Shown here: positions 6,942 through 15,713 of the stretch, piece by piece | Layout of the letters: every line of letters starts with the position of its first letter | How positions within the stretch are numbered: position 1 is the stretch's first letter | DNA from: a virus | Reading direction: 5' to 3' (one strand) | Virus record (IMG/VR): IMGVR_UViG_3300031216_000043 | Coordinates: 1-29,682 of that record | Length of the DNA: 29,682 nt | Made by a program: the position numbers and the translations under genes | The notes under the pieces: generated by a model | What the model was told of the DNA's origin: nothing | The model's database searches: none | Seen by the model: only the letters and a program-made list of their open reading frames with translations

Positions 6942-9521
6942 GTGAGATTTCAGACATTCTCTCTCCCTGAGCAATCCACGTACCCAATCGCTTTCCTGGC
7001 TCCTAAACTACATCAAGGTGACATGGAGCGAGAGTACCTAGATCCTATTGCTCTGGATCCAATTGATGTTGTTGCCTACGAGCTTCACAAGACTGGCAAG
7101 AAAACCTCCATGACTGTCATGAAGGAATACTTGGACAGCCTTTTGCCTGTGCTCTCTAATCTACAAACCCAATATGTGATTGTTGGCGATGGTGATTACT
7201 TCAAAGCTCTCACCGGATTGACCAAAGCAGAGCCCTATCTAGGGTATGTGGTTCCCAACACCTATCCAGCCTTTATGGCTGGGCAGTTCAATGTGATTTT
7301 TGCTCCTAACTATCGCCAAACCTTCTACAATCCTGGTCCTGTTCGAGCCAAAATCCAACAAGCTTTAGATGCTCTTTGGGATCACCGTAAAGGCGTCTAC
7401 CGGGAACCAGGATGCAACATCATCCATTTCAGCGCCTACCCTTCAACCACTGCTGATATTGCTGCTTGGCTCCAGAAGCTTATCGAGATGCGTAAGCCTC
7501 TCACCTGTGACATCGAAGCTTTCTCATTGAAGCACTATGATGCAGGCATTGGCACCATTTCTTTTGCCTGGTCTGAGACTGAAGGCATATCTTTCCCGGT
7601 GGATCTGTCGGAAAACCCGGCAGCTGTGCGCAAGCTACTTCTGAAGTTCTTCAAGGATTTCAAAGAGACTATGACCTACCACCACATCAGTTATGATGTG
7701 ACGGTTCTAATCTATCAACTCTTCATGAAAGACATCCTGGACACAGAGGGTTTGCTCACTGGTCTTGAGATCATGCTGAGAGATTGGGATGACACCAAGC
7801 TCATCGCATACCTGGCCACCAATACCTGTGCCGGTAATGAGTTAGGTCTCAAAGCTCAGGCTCAGGAATATGCTGGCAACTATGCCGTGGAGGACATCAA
7901 AGACATCACCAAGATTTCTCTGCCCAGGCTGCTCGAGTATAATCTGGTAGACACTCTGTCTACGTGGTTCGTGCGGCGTAAGCACTGGGATCAGATGGTA
8001 GCCGATGATCAACTGGACATCTATGAGACCCTCTTCAAACCAGCGATCGTCGACATTATTCAGATGCAGCTTACAGGCATGCCTTTGGATATGACGGAGG
8101 TAAAAAAAGCTGCTGTTCTCATTGAAAATGATCGCAGTGATGCGCTTCGCCGGATCCATGATAACAAACTGGTTCAAGAGTTTACCTACCAACTCAATGA
8201 AGAATGGGTTGCCAAGCGGAATGATGAGCTCAAGGTCAAACGTGTTTCTATGGCGGATGCTGTAGAGGAGTATAATCCTAACAGTCCACCTCAAACGCAG
8301 AGACTGATCTACGAGCTTATGGGCCTACCTGTCATGGCCCGGACTGCCACCAAGCTACCATCATGCAAAGCAGACGATATTGCTAAGCTGAAGGCCCACA
8401 CAGAAAATCAGGACCACAAGGATCTGATCAATGCTCTGTTGGATTTTGCCTCGGTAGATAAGATCTACGGCACATTCCTGCCACCTATGCTCGATGCTCC
8501 TATAGGTCCAGACGGGTGGCACTGGCTCTTTGGTAGCTTCAACCTTGGAGGGACAGTCTCAGGTCGTCTCAGCTCGTCTGGACCCAACTTGCAGAACCTA
8601 CCAGCCAAAGGACGCTATGCGAAGATCATCAAAGGGTGTTTTCGAGCTCCTCCTGGATGGGTCATGATTGGACTGGACTTCGATTCACTCGAAGACAAGA
8701 TCTCGGCCGTCACGACCAAAGACACCAACAAGCTAAAAGTTTATTTGGACAATTACGACGGACATTGCCTCCGAGCGTTTTCTTATTACGGTGAACGAAT
8801 GCCAGACATTGAAAACACTCTGGAAAGTATCAACTCCATCGCCAGCAAATATCCGCAATTTAGGCAAGACTCCAAGATTCCAACTTTTTTGCTAACATAC
8901 GGGGGAACTCACATTGGCCTTGTCGCCAAATGTGATCTAGCACTGGAGCAAGCCAAAGAGATCGAGTCACGGTATCATGAGCTCTACATAGAGAGCGATG
9001 AATGGGTGGCTGCTCGCTTGGATGAAGCCAGCAAAGTCGGTTACATCACCGGTGCATTTGGTTTGCGGGTTCGGACGCCTTTGCTTAAACAGGTCATCCG
9101 AGGCAACAGAGCCACCCCTTATGAAGCTGAATCTGAGGGCCGTACTGCTGGCAATGCACTGGGTCAATCCTGGTGTCTTCTCAACAGCCGGGCTTCTGTT
9201 GAGTTTATGCTCAAAGTCAGAGCCAGTAAACACAGGCTTGCTATACGGCCGATCGCCCACATTCACGATGCTCAGTATTTCCTGATTAGAGATGATCTGG
9301 ACGTACTGCAGTATGTAAATAAGCATCTGGTCAAAGCTGTCGAGTGGCAAGACCATCCAGACATTGCTCATGATCAGGTCAAGCTGAGTGGGGCAGTCGA
9401 CATCTTCTTCCCCAGCTGGGCCAATCCAATCTCGATCCCAAACGGGGCCGGGACAGATGAGATACAGGATCTTGTCGCAGACAATCTCAACCCAAAACCT
9501 AAAGAAAAGGAAGCTGCATGA
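6942..9521 (+). CDS. Family A DNA polymerase with 3'-5' exonuclease domain (N4-type replicase)
   Basis: The start is GTG 6942 with AAAGGA seven to twelve bases upstream; length is 859 aa, close to the N4 DNA polymerase. The exonuclease domain shows DIEAF (Asp190, Glu192). The polymerase domain has SGRLSSSGPNLQNLP, motif A LDFDSLEDKIS (Asp579; the usual DYSQIE is altered), motif B RQDSKIPTFLLTYGG (Arg641, Lys645, Phe649, Tyr653, Gly654) and motif C HIHDAQYF (His775, Asp776). All catalytic carboxylates are present, so it should be an active replicative polymerase with proofreading. It overlaps the next gene by ATGA, typical of translational coupling in the operon. The N-terminal 170 residues have no clear motif. 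Confidence 0.95.
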   Translation: MRFQTFSLPEQSTYPIAFLAPKLHQGDMEREYLDPIALDPIDVVAYELHKTGKKTSMTVMKEYLDSLLPVLSNLQTQYVIVGDGDYFKALTGLTKAEPYLGYVVPNTYPAFMAGQFNVIFAPNYRQTFYNPGPVRAKIQQALDALWDHRKGVYREPGCNIIHFSAYPSTTADIAAWLQKLIEMRKPLTCDIEAFSLKHYDAGIGTISFAWSETEGISFPVDLSENPAAVRKLLLKFFKDFKETMTYHHISYDVTVLIYQLFMKDILDTEGLLTGLEIMLRDWDDTKLIAYLATNTCAGNELGLKAQAQEYAGNYAVEDIKDITKISLPRLLEYNLVDTLSTWFVRRKHWDQMVADDQLDIYETLFKPAIVDIIQMQLTGMPLDMTEVKKAAVLIENDRSDALRRIHDNKLVQEFTYQLNEEWVAKRNDELKVKRVSMADAVEEYNPNSPPQTQRLIYELMGLPVMARTATKLPSCKADDIAKLKAHTENQDHKDLINALLDFASVDKIYGTFLPPMLDAPIGPDGWHWLFGSFNLGGTVSGRLSSSGPNLQNLPAKGRYAKIIKGCFRAPPGWVMIGLDFDSLEDKISAVTTKDTNKLKVYLDNYDGHCLRAFSYYGERMPDIENTLESINSIASKYPQFRQDSKIPTFLLTYGGTHIGLVAKCDLALEQAKEIESRYHELYIESDEWVAARLDEASKVGYITGAFGLRVRTPLLKQVIRGNRATPYEAESEGRTAGNALGQSWCLLNSRASVEFMLKVRASKHRLAIRPIAHIHDAQYFLIRDDLDVLQYVNKHLVKAVEWQDHPDIAHDQVKLSGAVDIFFPSWANPISIPNGAGTDEIQDLVADNLNPKPKEKEAA

Positions 9522-9850
9522 CCAAACTTAAAAGCGTCAAGACAAAACCAAAAACACAGAAATTCTTCTACATGGCAGCCATATTGGCCACTTACAAAAA
9601 CGAAGCCGGTGAGCCCCGTCAACGCCACTTCAATGTGATGCTGGAAACAGACTCGGTGAACATTCGCCGTGAAGAGCTTGCTTCCTTTAACGAGGCAGCT
9701 CTGGCTCGCATCCATGCTGAAAATGGTGTGACAGAGGATCGAATTGGGGACATCGTCTTTATGTCGATCTGCCCTCTGGGTGTGATGGAGTCTGAAGAAT
9801 TCCACGGCGCCACCACACTTGCTGAGCCAGAGACAGCCCCAGATTCCTGA
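9518..9850 (+). CDS. Hypothetical protein (110 aa) after polymerase
   Basis: The start ATG 9518 overlaps the polymerase stop (ATGA) and has AAGGAA upstream. The N-terminus is strongly basic (MTKLKSVKTKPKTQK), followed by a beta-rich core FFYMAAILATYKNEAGEPRQ and later RIGDIVFMSICPLGVM, and an acidic Pro-rich tail. In N4 a small gene also follows the polymerase. The basic tail and position suggest a nucleic-acid or polymerase accessory protein, but the function is unknown. Confidence 0.7.
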   Translation: MTKLKSVKTKPKTQKFFYMAAILATYKNEAGEPRQRHFNVMLETDSVNIRREELASFNEAALARIHAENGVTEDRIGDIVFMSICPLGVMESEEFHGATTLAEPETAPDS

Positions 9851-9857
9851 ACCAACA

Positions 9858-9913
9858 AACGCTACACCACACCAAAGCAAACTATACCGCTTAACGTAAA
9901 GTGGTGTAGCGTT
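9858..9913. repeat. 13-bp perfect inverted repeat built on the ACACCAC motif
   Basis: AACGCTACACCAC (9858-9870) and GTGGTGTAGCGTT (9901-9913) are exact reverse complements around a 30-base AT-rich centre. They fill the gap between the 110-aa gene and the nuclease gene. The left arm overlaps copy 3 of the recurring repeat (GCTACACCACACCA, 9861-9874). Without a T-tract a terminator role is weak; a dimeric operator or an mRNA stem is possible. Confidence 0.55.
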
Positions 9914-9940
9914 CTTTCACTCCCATTCAAAGGATACGAC

Positions 9941-10906
9941 ATGACCTTGACCAATGTTACCAATGTCAGCCTGCCCATTGCTGTTTGGCTCGCTGCCGAC
10001 GATTACGATTTCACGCCGGGTGACAAAGCAATCTCGGCCACGTCGCTTCTGAAGCCGCTCCGCCAGATCATTCTACGGGGAAGGCTTACTGAAGAACACG
10101 CCAAGACACCTGACGTGTCAGACTTTATCGCCTCACGCCTTGGCAGCTCCATACATGACGGAATCGAACGTGCCTGGAAGGGTAACTACCAAAAGGGTCT
10201 ACGCGACCTTGGCTACCCTGACAGCCTTATCAAAAAAGTCCGGGTTAATCCTCCAGAAGACACTGATGACATACTCCCGATCTGGATCGAGCAGCGTACC
10301 ACCAAAGATTTTCTTGGGTATAGAATCTCGGGTAAATTCGACATGGTTATCGAAGGCGTCCTGCAGGATTTCAAATCCACATCAGTCTATTCCTACACTA
10401 TGGGATCCAAAGACGATGACTATAGCAAGCAAGGCAGCATCTATCGTTGGCTGAACCCAGACAAGATTACCGAAGATCACATGAACATCCAGTTTATCTT
10501 CACAGACTGGTCACGGGCCATGGCTCGACAGTCCGACACATATCCCCAGCAACGTGTTCTACAGCACCGCGTAGAGCTGATGTCTGTAGATGCAACAGAT
10601 TTGTGGATCCGTGGTCGCATTCGAGATCTGGAAAACTATGCCAACGAAGCAGAAGGGGCTCTCCCATTTTGCACAGATGAAGAACTGTGGCGCTCAAAGC
10701 CTGTCTACAAATTCTTCTCCAATCCAGCCAAAACTGACGGTCGCTGCACCAAGAGATTGGACACTATGGCCGAAGCCATTGCTTACCAAGCAGGTAAGGG
10801 AAAGGGGGGAGGCGTCATTCACACCATACCGGGTCAAGTCAAAGCATGTAATTTTTGCCCAGCCTTCCCGATCTGCACCCAGAAGGATTTATACGATCAT
10901 GGTTGA
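9941..10906 (+). CDS. PD-(D/E)XK nuclease, Cas4/RecB-like
   Basis: A 321-aa protein with ribosome site AAAGGA. The nuclease core reads His72 in GSSIHDGIERAWK, then GKFDMVIEG (Asp134), then the LQDFKST motif (Asp143, Lys145), then QGSIYRW (Gln164, Tyr168): the H...D...DxK...QxxxY order of RecB/Cas4 nucleases. The C-terminus has C303-x2-C306-x5-C312, the usual Cas4/AddB cluster end, so an iron-sulphur cluster is possible if a fourth cysteine (for example in GRCTKRLD) contributes. It probably processes DNA ends during phage recombination or replication. It overlaps the next gene by eight bases. No CRISPR locus is in the window, so an adaptation role is unlikely. Confidence 0.88.
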   Translation: MTLTNVTNVSLPIAVWLAADDYDFTPGDKAISATSLLKPLRQIILRGRLTEEHAKTPDVSDFIASRLGSSIHDGIERAWKGNYQKGLRDLGYPDSLIKKVRVNPPEDTDDILPIWIEQRTTKDFLGYRISGKFDMVIEGVLQDFKSTSVYSYTMGSKDDDYSKQGSIYRWLNPDKITEDHMNIQFIFTDWSRAMARQSDTYPQQRVLQHRVELMSVDATDLWIRGRIRDLENYANEAEGALPFCTDEELWRSKPVYKFFSNPAKTDGRCTKRLDTMAEAIAYQAGKGKGGGVIHTIPGQVKACNFCPAFPICTQKDLYDHG

Positions 10907-13058
10907 TCTATCCACCATTCAACACCACCCGGCCGTTGAGGAACTTGTCGACGTTCTGACAGTCAAACTTCAAAATGACGACCCAGCTTTCTTCCGCGTC
11001 ATCGTGGCTTATTTCCTGTCTGTTGCTGCGGGGACTATGCGTGCCCGTATTATGACCAAAGACCGGGGAGAAATTCCGGTGAATTCATATGCCGTAGCTC
11101 TGGCAGGCTCTGGTTCAGGAAAAGGCCACAGCTTGGGAATCCTTGAAGAATACTTTTTCAAGGACTTTCGTTCTGTCTTCACTGAGCAAACGCTGCCTAT
11201 GCTGGCTGAATCTAACATGTTCAAAATTGCCAACAAGCGGGCTGCCTATAACGGCACAGAAGAGCAGCTTGAGTTCGACGCATTGAACCGTGAGTACGAG
11301 CAAACAGGGGCATACCCCTTCGTCTTTGACAGTGGCTCTGCTGAAGCAATCAAGCAGATACGCCAGAAGCTTTTGCTGGCCGGTGTAGGCTCAATCAATC
11401 TGCAAGTTGATGAGATTGGATCCAACCTTGAAGGTGTTCAAGCAGCGCTCAATGCGTTTCTTGAGCTGTATGATCAAGGAAAGATCAAGGATAAAGTCAC
11501 CAAAAACGGAGCTGACAATAAACGAACCACACCCATCGAAGGTAAAACACCTGCCAATCTCCTTCTGATTGGAACGGATGATGCTTTACTTGATGGAGCA
11601 AAAACTGAAGCCATGTTCAACAGCTTGCTGTCAACTGGCTTGGCTCGTCGCTCTATCTTTGCCATGGGTCATCCCAGACGGACATCCTTAGAAATGACCG
11701 ATGAAGAGGTTTACAATGCCCTCAGCGATCCAGGTAACGTAGCTCAGATCGACAAATGGGCTATGCACTTTTCTCACTTGGCTGACCCAACCAAATATGA
11801 TTGGCTCATCGATCTGCCAGATGATGTTGGCATTGAGCTCACTAAATACCGTCGAGAATGTGAACGGGAAGCCGATAGAATGTCTCGTTATGATGGCATC
11901 CGCAAAGCTGAACTGTCTCATAGGTACTACAAAACCCTGAGACTGGCAGGCGCTTATGCGTTCGTAGATGAATCTATGCAAATCACTATGTATCATTTGC
12001 ATGCTGCCATGAAGCTGGTCGAAGAATCTGGGAAAGCTTTTGAGGAAATCCTGACCCAAGAAAAAGGCTATATGAAACTGGCCAGATACATTGCTGAAAA
12101 AGGCAAAAATCTGACCCATGCTGATCTGTCTGAAGCCCTTCCATTCTATAAGGGAACCAATTCTTACCGTCAGGATATGATGACCATGGCCACAGCTTGG
12201 GGCCACAAACAGCATATCATGATCAAGAAGTCCTACATCAAAACCATCGAGCTTTTCTCAGGTGAGACCCTGAAAGAAACCAATCTTGATGAGCTGAAGC
12301 TCTCCTACTCAGAAGACTTTGCCTATAACTATGAATCGGCCGAAGCTCCTTTTGACCAACTGCATACTTTGACACAGCTGCAGGATTACCACTGGGCAAA
12401 CCACTCTTTCAAAGCGGGCCACCGTAATGAAGAAAACACGCTGCCTGGCTTCAATATGGTGGTCATCGACGTAGATGGGGGAGTGCCTCTATCCTACGTA
12501 CATGATCTTCTGGGTGACTACACCTTTATGACGTACACCACCAAGCGGCATACCCCAGATAATAACCGCTTCAGGCTTATCATGCCGATGAATTATGAGC
12601 TCAATCTCGACTCTGATGATTACGTTGAGTTCATGAAAAACGTTGTGAAATGGCTACCCTTTGCGACAGACGAAAAAGCCAACCAACGGTGCCGTAAATG
12701 GCTGACACATGATGCGGGCAACTATCACTACAACATCCCTGATGATAAGAAGCTCTTGGATATTCTACCGTTTGTGCCCAAGACATCCAACAACGAGGAT
12801 TTCCATAAAGGGATCACTCAGCTTGGGTCTCTCGACAATCTTGAGCGGTGGTTTGCTACCCGTATGACAAACGGGGATCGCAACAATCAAATGATTAAGT
12901 TTGCCTTGGCTCTGGTTGATAGTGGTATGGATTATGTCACCATTGAGGAAAAAGTCACTAACTTTGATAACCAGTTGCCCGATCCTCTAGGGCCAGTAGA
13001 GTTGCGCAAAACAGTTCTCGTGACTGTAGCCCGCAAACTGCAAGCTTTGGCTGCATAA
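10899..13058 (+). CDS. Two-domain primase/helicase-like protein (ATPase plus AEP-type primase), N4 gp42-like
   Basis: The start ATG 10899 has AGAAGGA upstream and overlaps the nuclease stop; an open frame reaching back to 10590 is only overlap. The 719-aa product has Walker A AGSGSGKGHS (69-78, Lys75) and a probable Walker B INLQVDEIGS (about 165-174), resembling DUF3987-type ATPases of mobile elements. The C-terminal part carries archaeo-eukaryotic primase features: VVIDVDGG (Asp524, Asp526), then KRHTPDNNRFRLI (His551), then RCRKWLTHDAGNYHYN. Size and place match the N4 protein gp42 described as a primase. It should prime lagging-strand synthesis for the adjacent polymerase. ATPase before primase is the reverse of many primase-helicase fusions. 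Confidence 0.75.
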   Translation: MVDLSTIQHHPAVEELVDVLTVKLQNDDPAFFRVIVAYFLSVAAGTMRARIMTKDRGEIPVNSYAVALAGSGSGKGHSLGILEEYFFKDFRSVFTEQTLPMLAESNMFKIANKRAAYNGTEEQLEFDALNREYEQTGAYPFVFDSGSAEAIKQIRQKLLLAGVGSINLQVDEIGSNLEGVQAALNAFLELYDQGKIKDKVTKNGADNKRTTPIEGKTPANLLLIGTDDALLDGAKTEAMFNSLLSTGLARRSIFAMGHPRRTSLEMTDEEVYNALSDPGNVAQIDKWAMHFSHLADPTKYDWLIDLPDDVGIELTKYRRECEREADRMSRYDGIRKAELSHRYYKTLRLAGAYAFVDESMQITMYHLHAAMKLVEESGKAFEEILTQEKGYMKLARYIAEKGKNLTHADLSEALPFYKGTNSYRQDMMTMATAWGHKQHIMIKKSYIKTIELFSGETLKETNLDELKLSYSEDFAYNYESAEAPFDQLHTLTQLQDYHWANHSFKAGHRNEENTLPGFNMVVIDVDGGVPLSYVHDLLGDYTFMTYTTKRHTPDNNRFRLIMPMNYELNLDSDDYVEFMKNVVKWLPFATDEKANQRCRKWLTHDAGNYHYNIPDDKKLLDILPFVPKTSNNEDFHKGITQLGSLDNLERWFATRMTNGDRNNQMIKFALALVDSGMDYVTIEEKVTNFDNQLPDPLGPVELRKTVLVTVARKLQALAA

Positions 13059-13076
13059 CCTGATCTCTTGAAACCT

Positions 13077-13103
13077 CTTGGAGCCAGTTTCTTTGGCTCC
13101 AAG
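13077..13103 (+). terminator. 9-bp hairpin after the primase gene
   Basis: CTTGGAGCC and GGCTCCAAG pair perfectly around a 9-base loop, 19 bp past the primase stop. The following bases (CTCTCAAAT) are not T-rich, so full termination is doubtful. It may partly terminate, or stabilise the upstream mRNA end. Confidence 0.45.
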
Positions 13104-13141
13104 CTCTCAAATATACCCTGAAATAAGGAGTCAAATAACCC

Positions 13142-13870
13142 ATGACTGACGACATCAACGACCAGCTGGTGATGATCTCTGGCGCCAGCACAACTGGTAA
13201 ATCAGCCAGCCTGCAGAACATGCGAGGGGGAGCCAAGAATCTCTACCTCAACTGTGAAGCAGGCAAGCGTCTACCATTCCGCAATGAGTTCAGCGCCCAC
13301 AAGATTGTAGATCCTCATCAGGTCTATGAAGCATTTGATCATGCTGGTTCCAACACCGATTACACATCCATCACGGTGGACACGTCGACCTTCCTGATGG
13401 ACATGTACGAATCTATGTACGTGTTGAACGCAGAGAACACGATGAAAGCATGGGGAGATTACCAGCAATACTTCAAGAACTTGATGCAGATTCATGTTGC
13501 CAACTCTGACAAAGCTGTAATCTTCATGGCTCACACTCGCTCAGATCTGAACGAGAAAACCATGACGATGGAAACCATGGTTCCTGTAAAGGGTGCCCTG
13601 AAAAACAACGGTATCGAAGCTTATTTCTCGACGGTGGTATCTACCAAAAAAGTCACCCTCAAGGATCTGGAGAACCAAGATCCTAAACTGCTGAACATCA
13701 CACAGCAGGACGAAACGCTAGGCTACAAGCATGTCTTTCAAACCCAGTTGACCAAGGAGACCGTGGGCGAACGCATACGCTCTCCCATGGGCATGTTTGC
13801 GTCAAATCAGGTCTATATGGACAATGATGCGCAGATGCTTCTCGACCATCTGGCTTCCTACTACGCCTAA
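13142..13870 (+). CDS. RecA/Sak4-like recombination ATPase
   Basis: A 242-aa P-loop ATPase; AAGGAG lies upstream of ATG 13142. Walker A is GASTTGKS (14-21). The Walker B segment is YTSITVDTSTF (74-84, Asp80), and AVIFMAHTRSD (about 119-129) looks like the sensor strand. This small RecA-core layout without N- or C-terminal domains is that of phage Sak4 (Rad51-like) single-strand annealing ATPases, which are typically encoded next to an SSB, as here. It probably promotes annealing or strand exchange of single-stranded ends made by the upstream nuclease. An alternative is a helicase-loading ATPase; the neighbourhood favours recombination. Confidence 0.8.
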   Translation: MTDDINDQLVMISGASTTGKSASLQNMRGGAKNLYLNCEAGKRLPFRNEFSAHKIVDPHQVYEAFDHAGSNTDYTSITVDTSTFLMDMYESMYVLNAENTMKAWGDYQQYFKNLMQIHVANSDKAVIFMAHTRSDLNEKTMTMETMVPVKGALKNNGIEAYFSTVVSTKKVTLKDLENQDPKLLNITQQDETLGYKHVFQTQLTKETVGERIRSPMGMFASNQVYMDNDAQMLLDHLASYYA

Positions 13871-13871
13871 G

Positions 13872-13889
13872 TCAGACCACACCACACCA
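13872..13889 (+). repeat. Intergenic ACCACACC repeat, copy 4
   Basis: TCAGACCACACCACACCA follows the Sak4 stop by one base and lies 43 bases before the SSB-like gene; it continues as AATCACGGTGA. It shares ACCACACCACACCA with copy 1 at 451-464. See copies at 447-464, 4458-4485 and 9861-9874. Confidence 0.5.
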
Positions 13890-13931
13890 AATCACGGTGA
13901 GCCATATCAAACCAACGCAAGGAGACCCAAT

Positions 13932-14672
13932 ATGGGTATGTTCAAAGACCTCTCAACTGAATCCCTCGAAGCACCTGTTGACTACCTGGGTGGTAACTTC
14001 GACCCAATCGCCACAGGCGTTTATGAGGCAACTATCAAGCTGGCATTCGCTGGTCAGTCCAAGTCCTCCAAGGCACAAAGTGTCACGCTGCATCTTGACC
14101 TTGATGGCAAAGAGCTCCGCGAAACAGTTTACGTTACCAATCGCAACAATGAGAACTTTTACGTAGACAAGACTGACAAGACAAAGAGGCATCCTTTGCC
14201 GGGATGGACAGCGATCGACGACATCTGCTTGCTGACAACACAAGATGGTCTGAATGAGCAAGTCGATGAAACCAAGACCATCAAGCTGTACGACCCTGAT
14301 GCCAAAAAAGAGACAAACCAAGAAGTTCAGGTTTTCACAGCTTTGATTGGCCAGAAAATCAAAGTCGCTGTTCTGCGCCAGATCGTCGACAAGCAAAAGA
14401 AAAACGAGAGCTCTGGTGCTTATGAGAACACCGGTGAAACTCGCACTGAAAACGCCATCGACAAAGCGTTCCACGCTGAATCAGGACGTACTGTGGCTGA
14501 GTACCGCCACGAGATCGACCCTGGTGAATTCATGGAAGCCTGGAAAGCCAAAAACGACGGCAAAGACCGCAACAAATCCAAAGGTGGTGCTGCCAGCGGC
14601 AACGGATCTTCGGGTACTGGTCAACCAGGTGCTCCAGGTGGAAAGACACCAGCCAAGAAGCTCTTCGGCTGA
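13932..14672 (+). CDS. Putative single-stranded DNA-binding protein (N4 SSB-like)
   Basis: The start is ATG 13932 with AAGGAG upstream; the frame opens earlier at 13797 but inside the Sak4 gene. The 246-aa product begins MGMFKDLSTE, then VDYLGGNFDPIATGVYEATI and a beta-rich body with ETVYVTNRNNENFYVDKTDK. It ends in a flexible Gly/Ser/Pro-rich tail (about 214-240) finishing KTPAKKLFG. I recall phage proteins with this opening annotated as single-stranded DNA-binding proteins, and length and order match N4 gp45 (N4 SSB). In N4 that protein coats ssDNA and its C-terminus also activates host RNA polymerase at late promoters. Here the tail is basic rather than the acidic DDIPF type, as expected for a non-bacterial SSB. 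Confidence 0.65.
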   Translation: MGMFKDLSTESLEAPVDYLGGNFDPIATGVYEATIKLAFAGQSKSSKAQSVTLHLDLDGKELRETVYVTNRNNENFYVDKTDKTKRHPLPGWTAIDDICLLTTQDGLNEQVDETKTIKLYDPDAKKETNQEVQVFTALIGQKIKVAVLRQIVDKQKKNESSGAYENTGETRTENAIDKAFHAESGRTVAEYRHEIDPGEFMEAWKAKNDGKDRNKSKGGAASGNGSSGTGQPGAPGGKTPAKKLFG

Positions 14673-15145
14673 TGATTATCTTTGGCATGGATCCCGGTTT
14701 TACCGGGGGCATCGCTGCCTTGGATACAAATACTGGCATGTTGGAAGTCGTTGACATGCCAGTATTTGACAACAAGCAAGGCAAAAAGATCATCAATACG
14801 CATGAGCTTCATCGCCTGCTAACACCACAACCTGGCACCCCATACATGGGTGTAATCGAACAAGTGGGAGCCATGCCCAAGCAAGGGGTCAGCTCAACCT
14901 TTCGCTTTGGTGAAGGGTACGGAGCCCTGCAAATGGCCGTCGTAGCACACGGTATGAAACTTCATTACGTCACTCCAGGGCGCTGGAAAAAGCACTTTGG
15001 ATTGTCCCGAGATAAGGGCGTCAGCCGGAGTTTGGCAACACAACAGTTTCCGCTCAACGCCCAGGACTTCAAACGAGTCAAAGATGATGGCCGTGCTGAA
15101 GCCGCAATGATTGCCCTGTATGGGCAGCAAAAACTACTCCCTTAA
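14672..15145 (+). CDS. RuvC-like Holliday junction resolvase
   Basis: A 157-aa protein whose ATG overlaps the last base of the SSB stop (TGATG). RuvC/RNase H-fold residues are visible: Asp7 in MIIFGMDPGFTGGIAAL, Glu63 in MGVIEQVGAMPKQG, and an acidic C-terminal cluster KDDGRAEAAMIALYG (Asp138/139, Glu143). The segment STFRFGEGYGALQMAV is typical of phage RuvC-like enzymes. It should cleave branched recombination or replication intermediates before packaging. Size is close to E. coli RuvC (173 aa). It follows Sak4 and SSB, completing a recombination set. Confidence 0.88.
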   Translation: MIIFGMDPGFTGGIAALDTNTGMLEVVDMPVFDNKQGKKIINTHELHRLLTPQPGTPYMGVIEQVGAMPKQGVSSTFRFGEGYGALQMAVVAHGMKLHYVTPGRWKKHFGLSRDKGVSRSLATQQFPLNAQDFKRVKDDGRAEAAMIALYGQQKLLP

Positions 15146-15170
15146 CTCAATTGCATCAAAGGAAACACCT

Positions 15171-15713
15171 ATGCAAATCACACTGAACCACGACGAGATC
15201 GTCAGCGCTCTTCAAACCTATGTCCGCAGCCAAATCACTGTGGCGGAAGACCAGGACATCGTCATCGATCTCAAAGCTGGCCGTGGTGACAATGGCTTCT
15301 CTGCTACTCTGGACATCGTGCCAGCTGGTATGAGCCGGTCTACGGCACCTGAACCAAAGCCAGTGACACAGACTGCTACCAAAGCCACACCAGCATCCAA
15401 ACCGGCCGCCATCACTTCCACACCGGAAGATCGTAAAGACCCTGCTGATGAACCAAAAGCAGAAGCGGAGCCTGAGAAACCAAAGCCTGCAGCCAAAGCA
15501 AAGCCCACGTTCGGCATTAAGAAAGCTGAACCCAAAGCTGAGCCCGAGCCTGTTGCTGATGAACCAGAAGAAGCTGAGCCAGAGCCTGACGTGACAAATG
15601 AGACCGTCAACACGATGTCTGGTGGGGCCGGTGGAGCTTCTGAACCTGAACCTGAAGAAGAAGCACCCGCACCCAAGCCCCGTGGCATCTTCGCCAAAGT
15701 TGGTAACGGTTAA
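15171..15713 (+). CDS. Protein with small N-terminal domain and long Pro/Ala/Glu/Lys-rich tail
   Basis: The start is ATG 15171 with AAAGGA upstream (the open frame from 15111 overlaps ruvC). The 180-aa product has a compact N-terminal part of about 55 residues (MQITLNHDEIVSALQTYVRS, then a short beta segment GFSATLDIVPAG). About 120 residues of low-complexity sequence follow, dominated by EPKP, KAEPEPEK and AAKAKP repeats, ending in PRGIFAKVGNG. The tail is intrinsically disordered. Such tails act as spacers or scaffolds for partner binding. Function unknown; it may tether replication proteins. The stop overlaps the next start (TAATG). Confidence 0.7.
   Translation: MQITLNHDEIVSALQTYVRSQITVAEDQDIVIDLKAGRGDNGFSATLDIVPAGMSRSTAPEPKPVTQTATKATPASKPAAITSTPEDRKDPADEPKAEAEPEKPKPAAKAKPTFGIKKAEPKAEPEPVADEPEEAEPEPDVTNETVNTMSGGAGGASEPEPEEEAPAPKPRGIFAKVGNG

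Noticed and set aside
9941-10906. Cas4-like nuclease as part of a CRISPR adaptation system
   Set aside because: No cas1/cas2 or CRISPR array is present; the context is phage replication and recombination.
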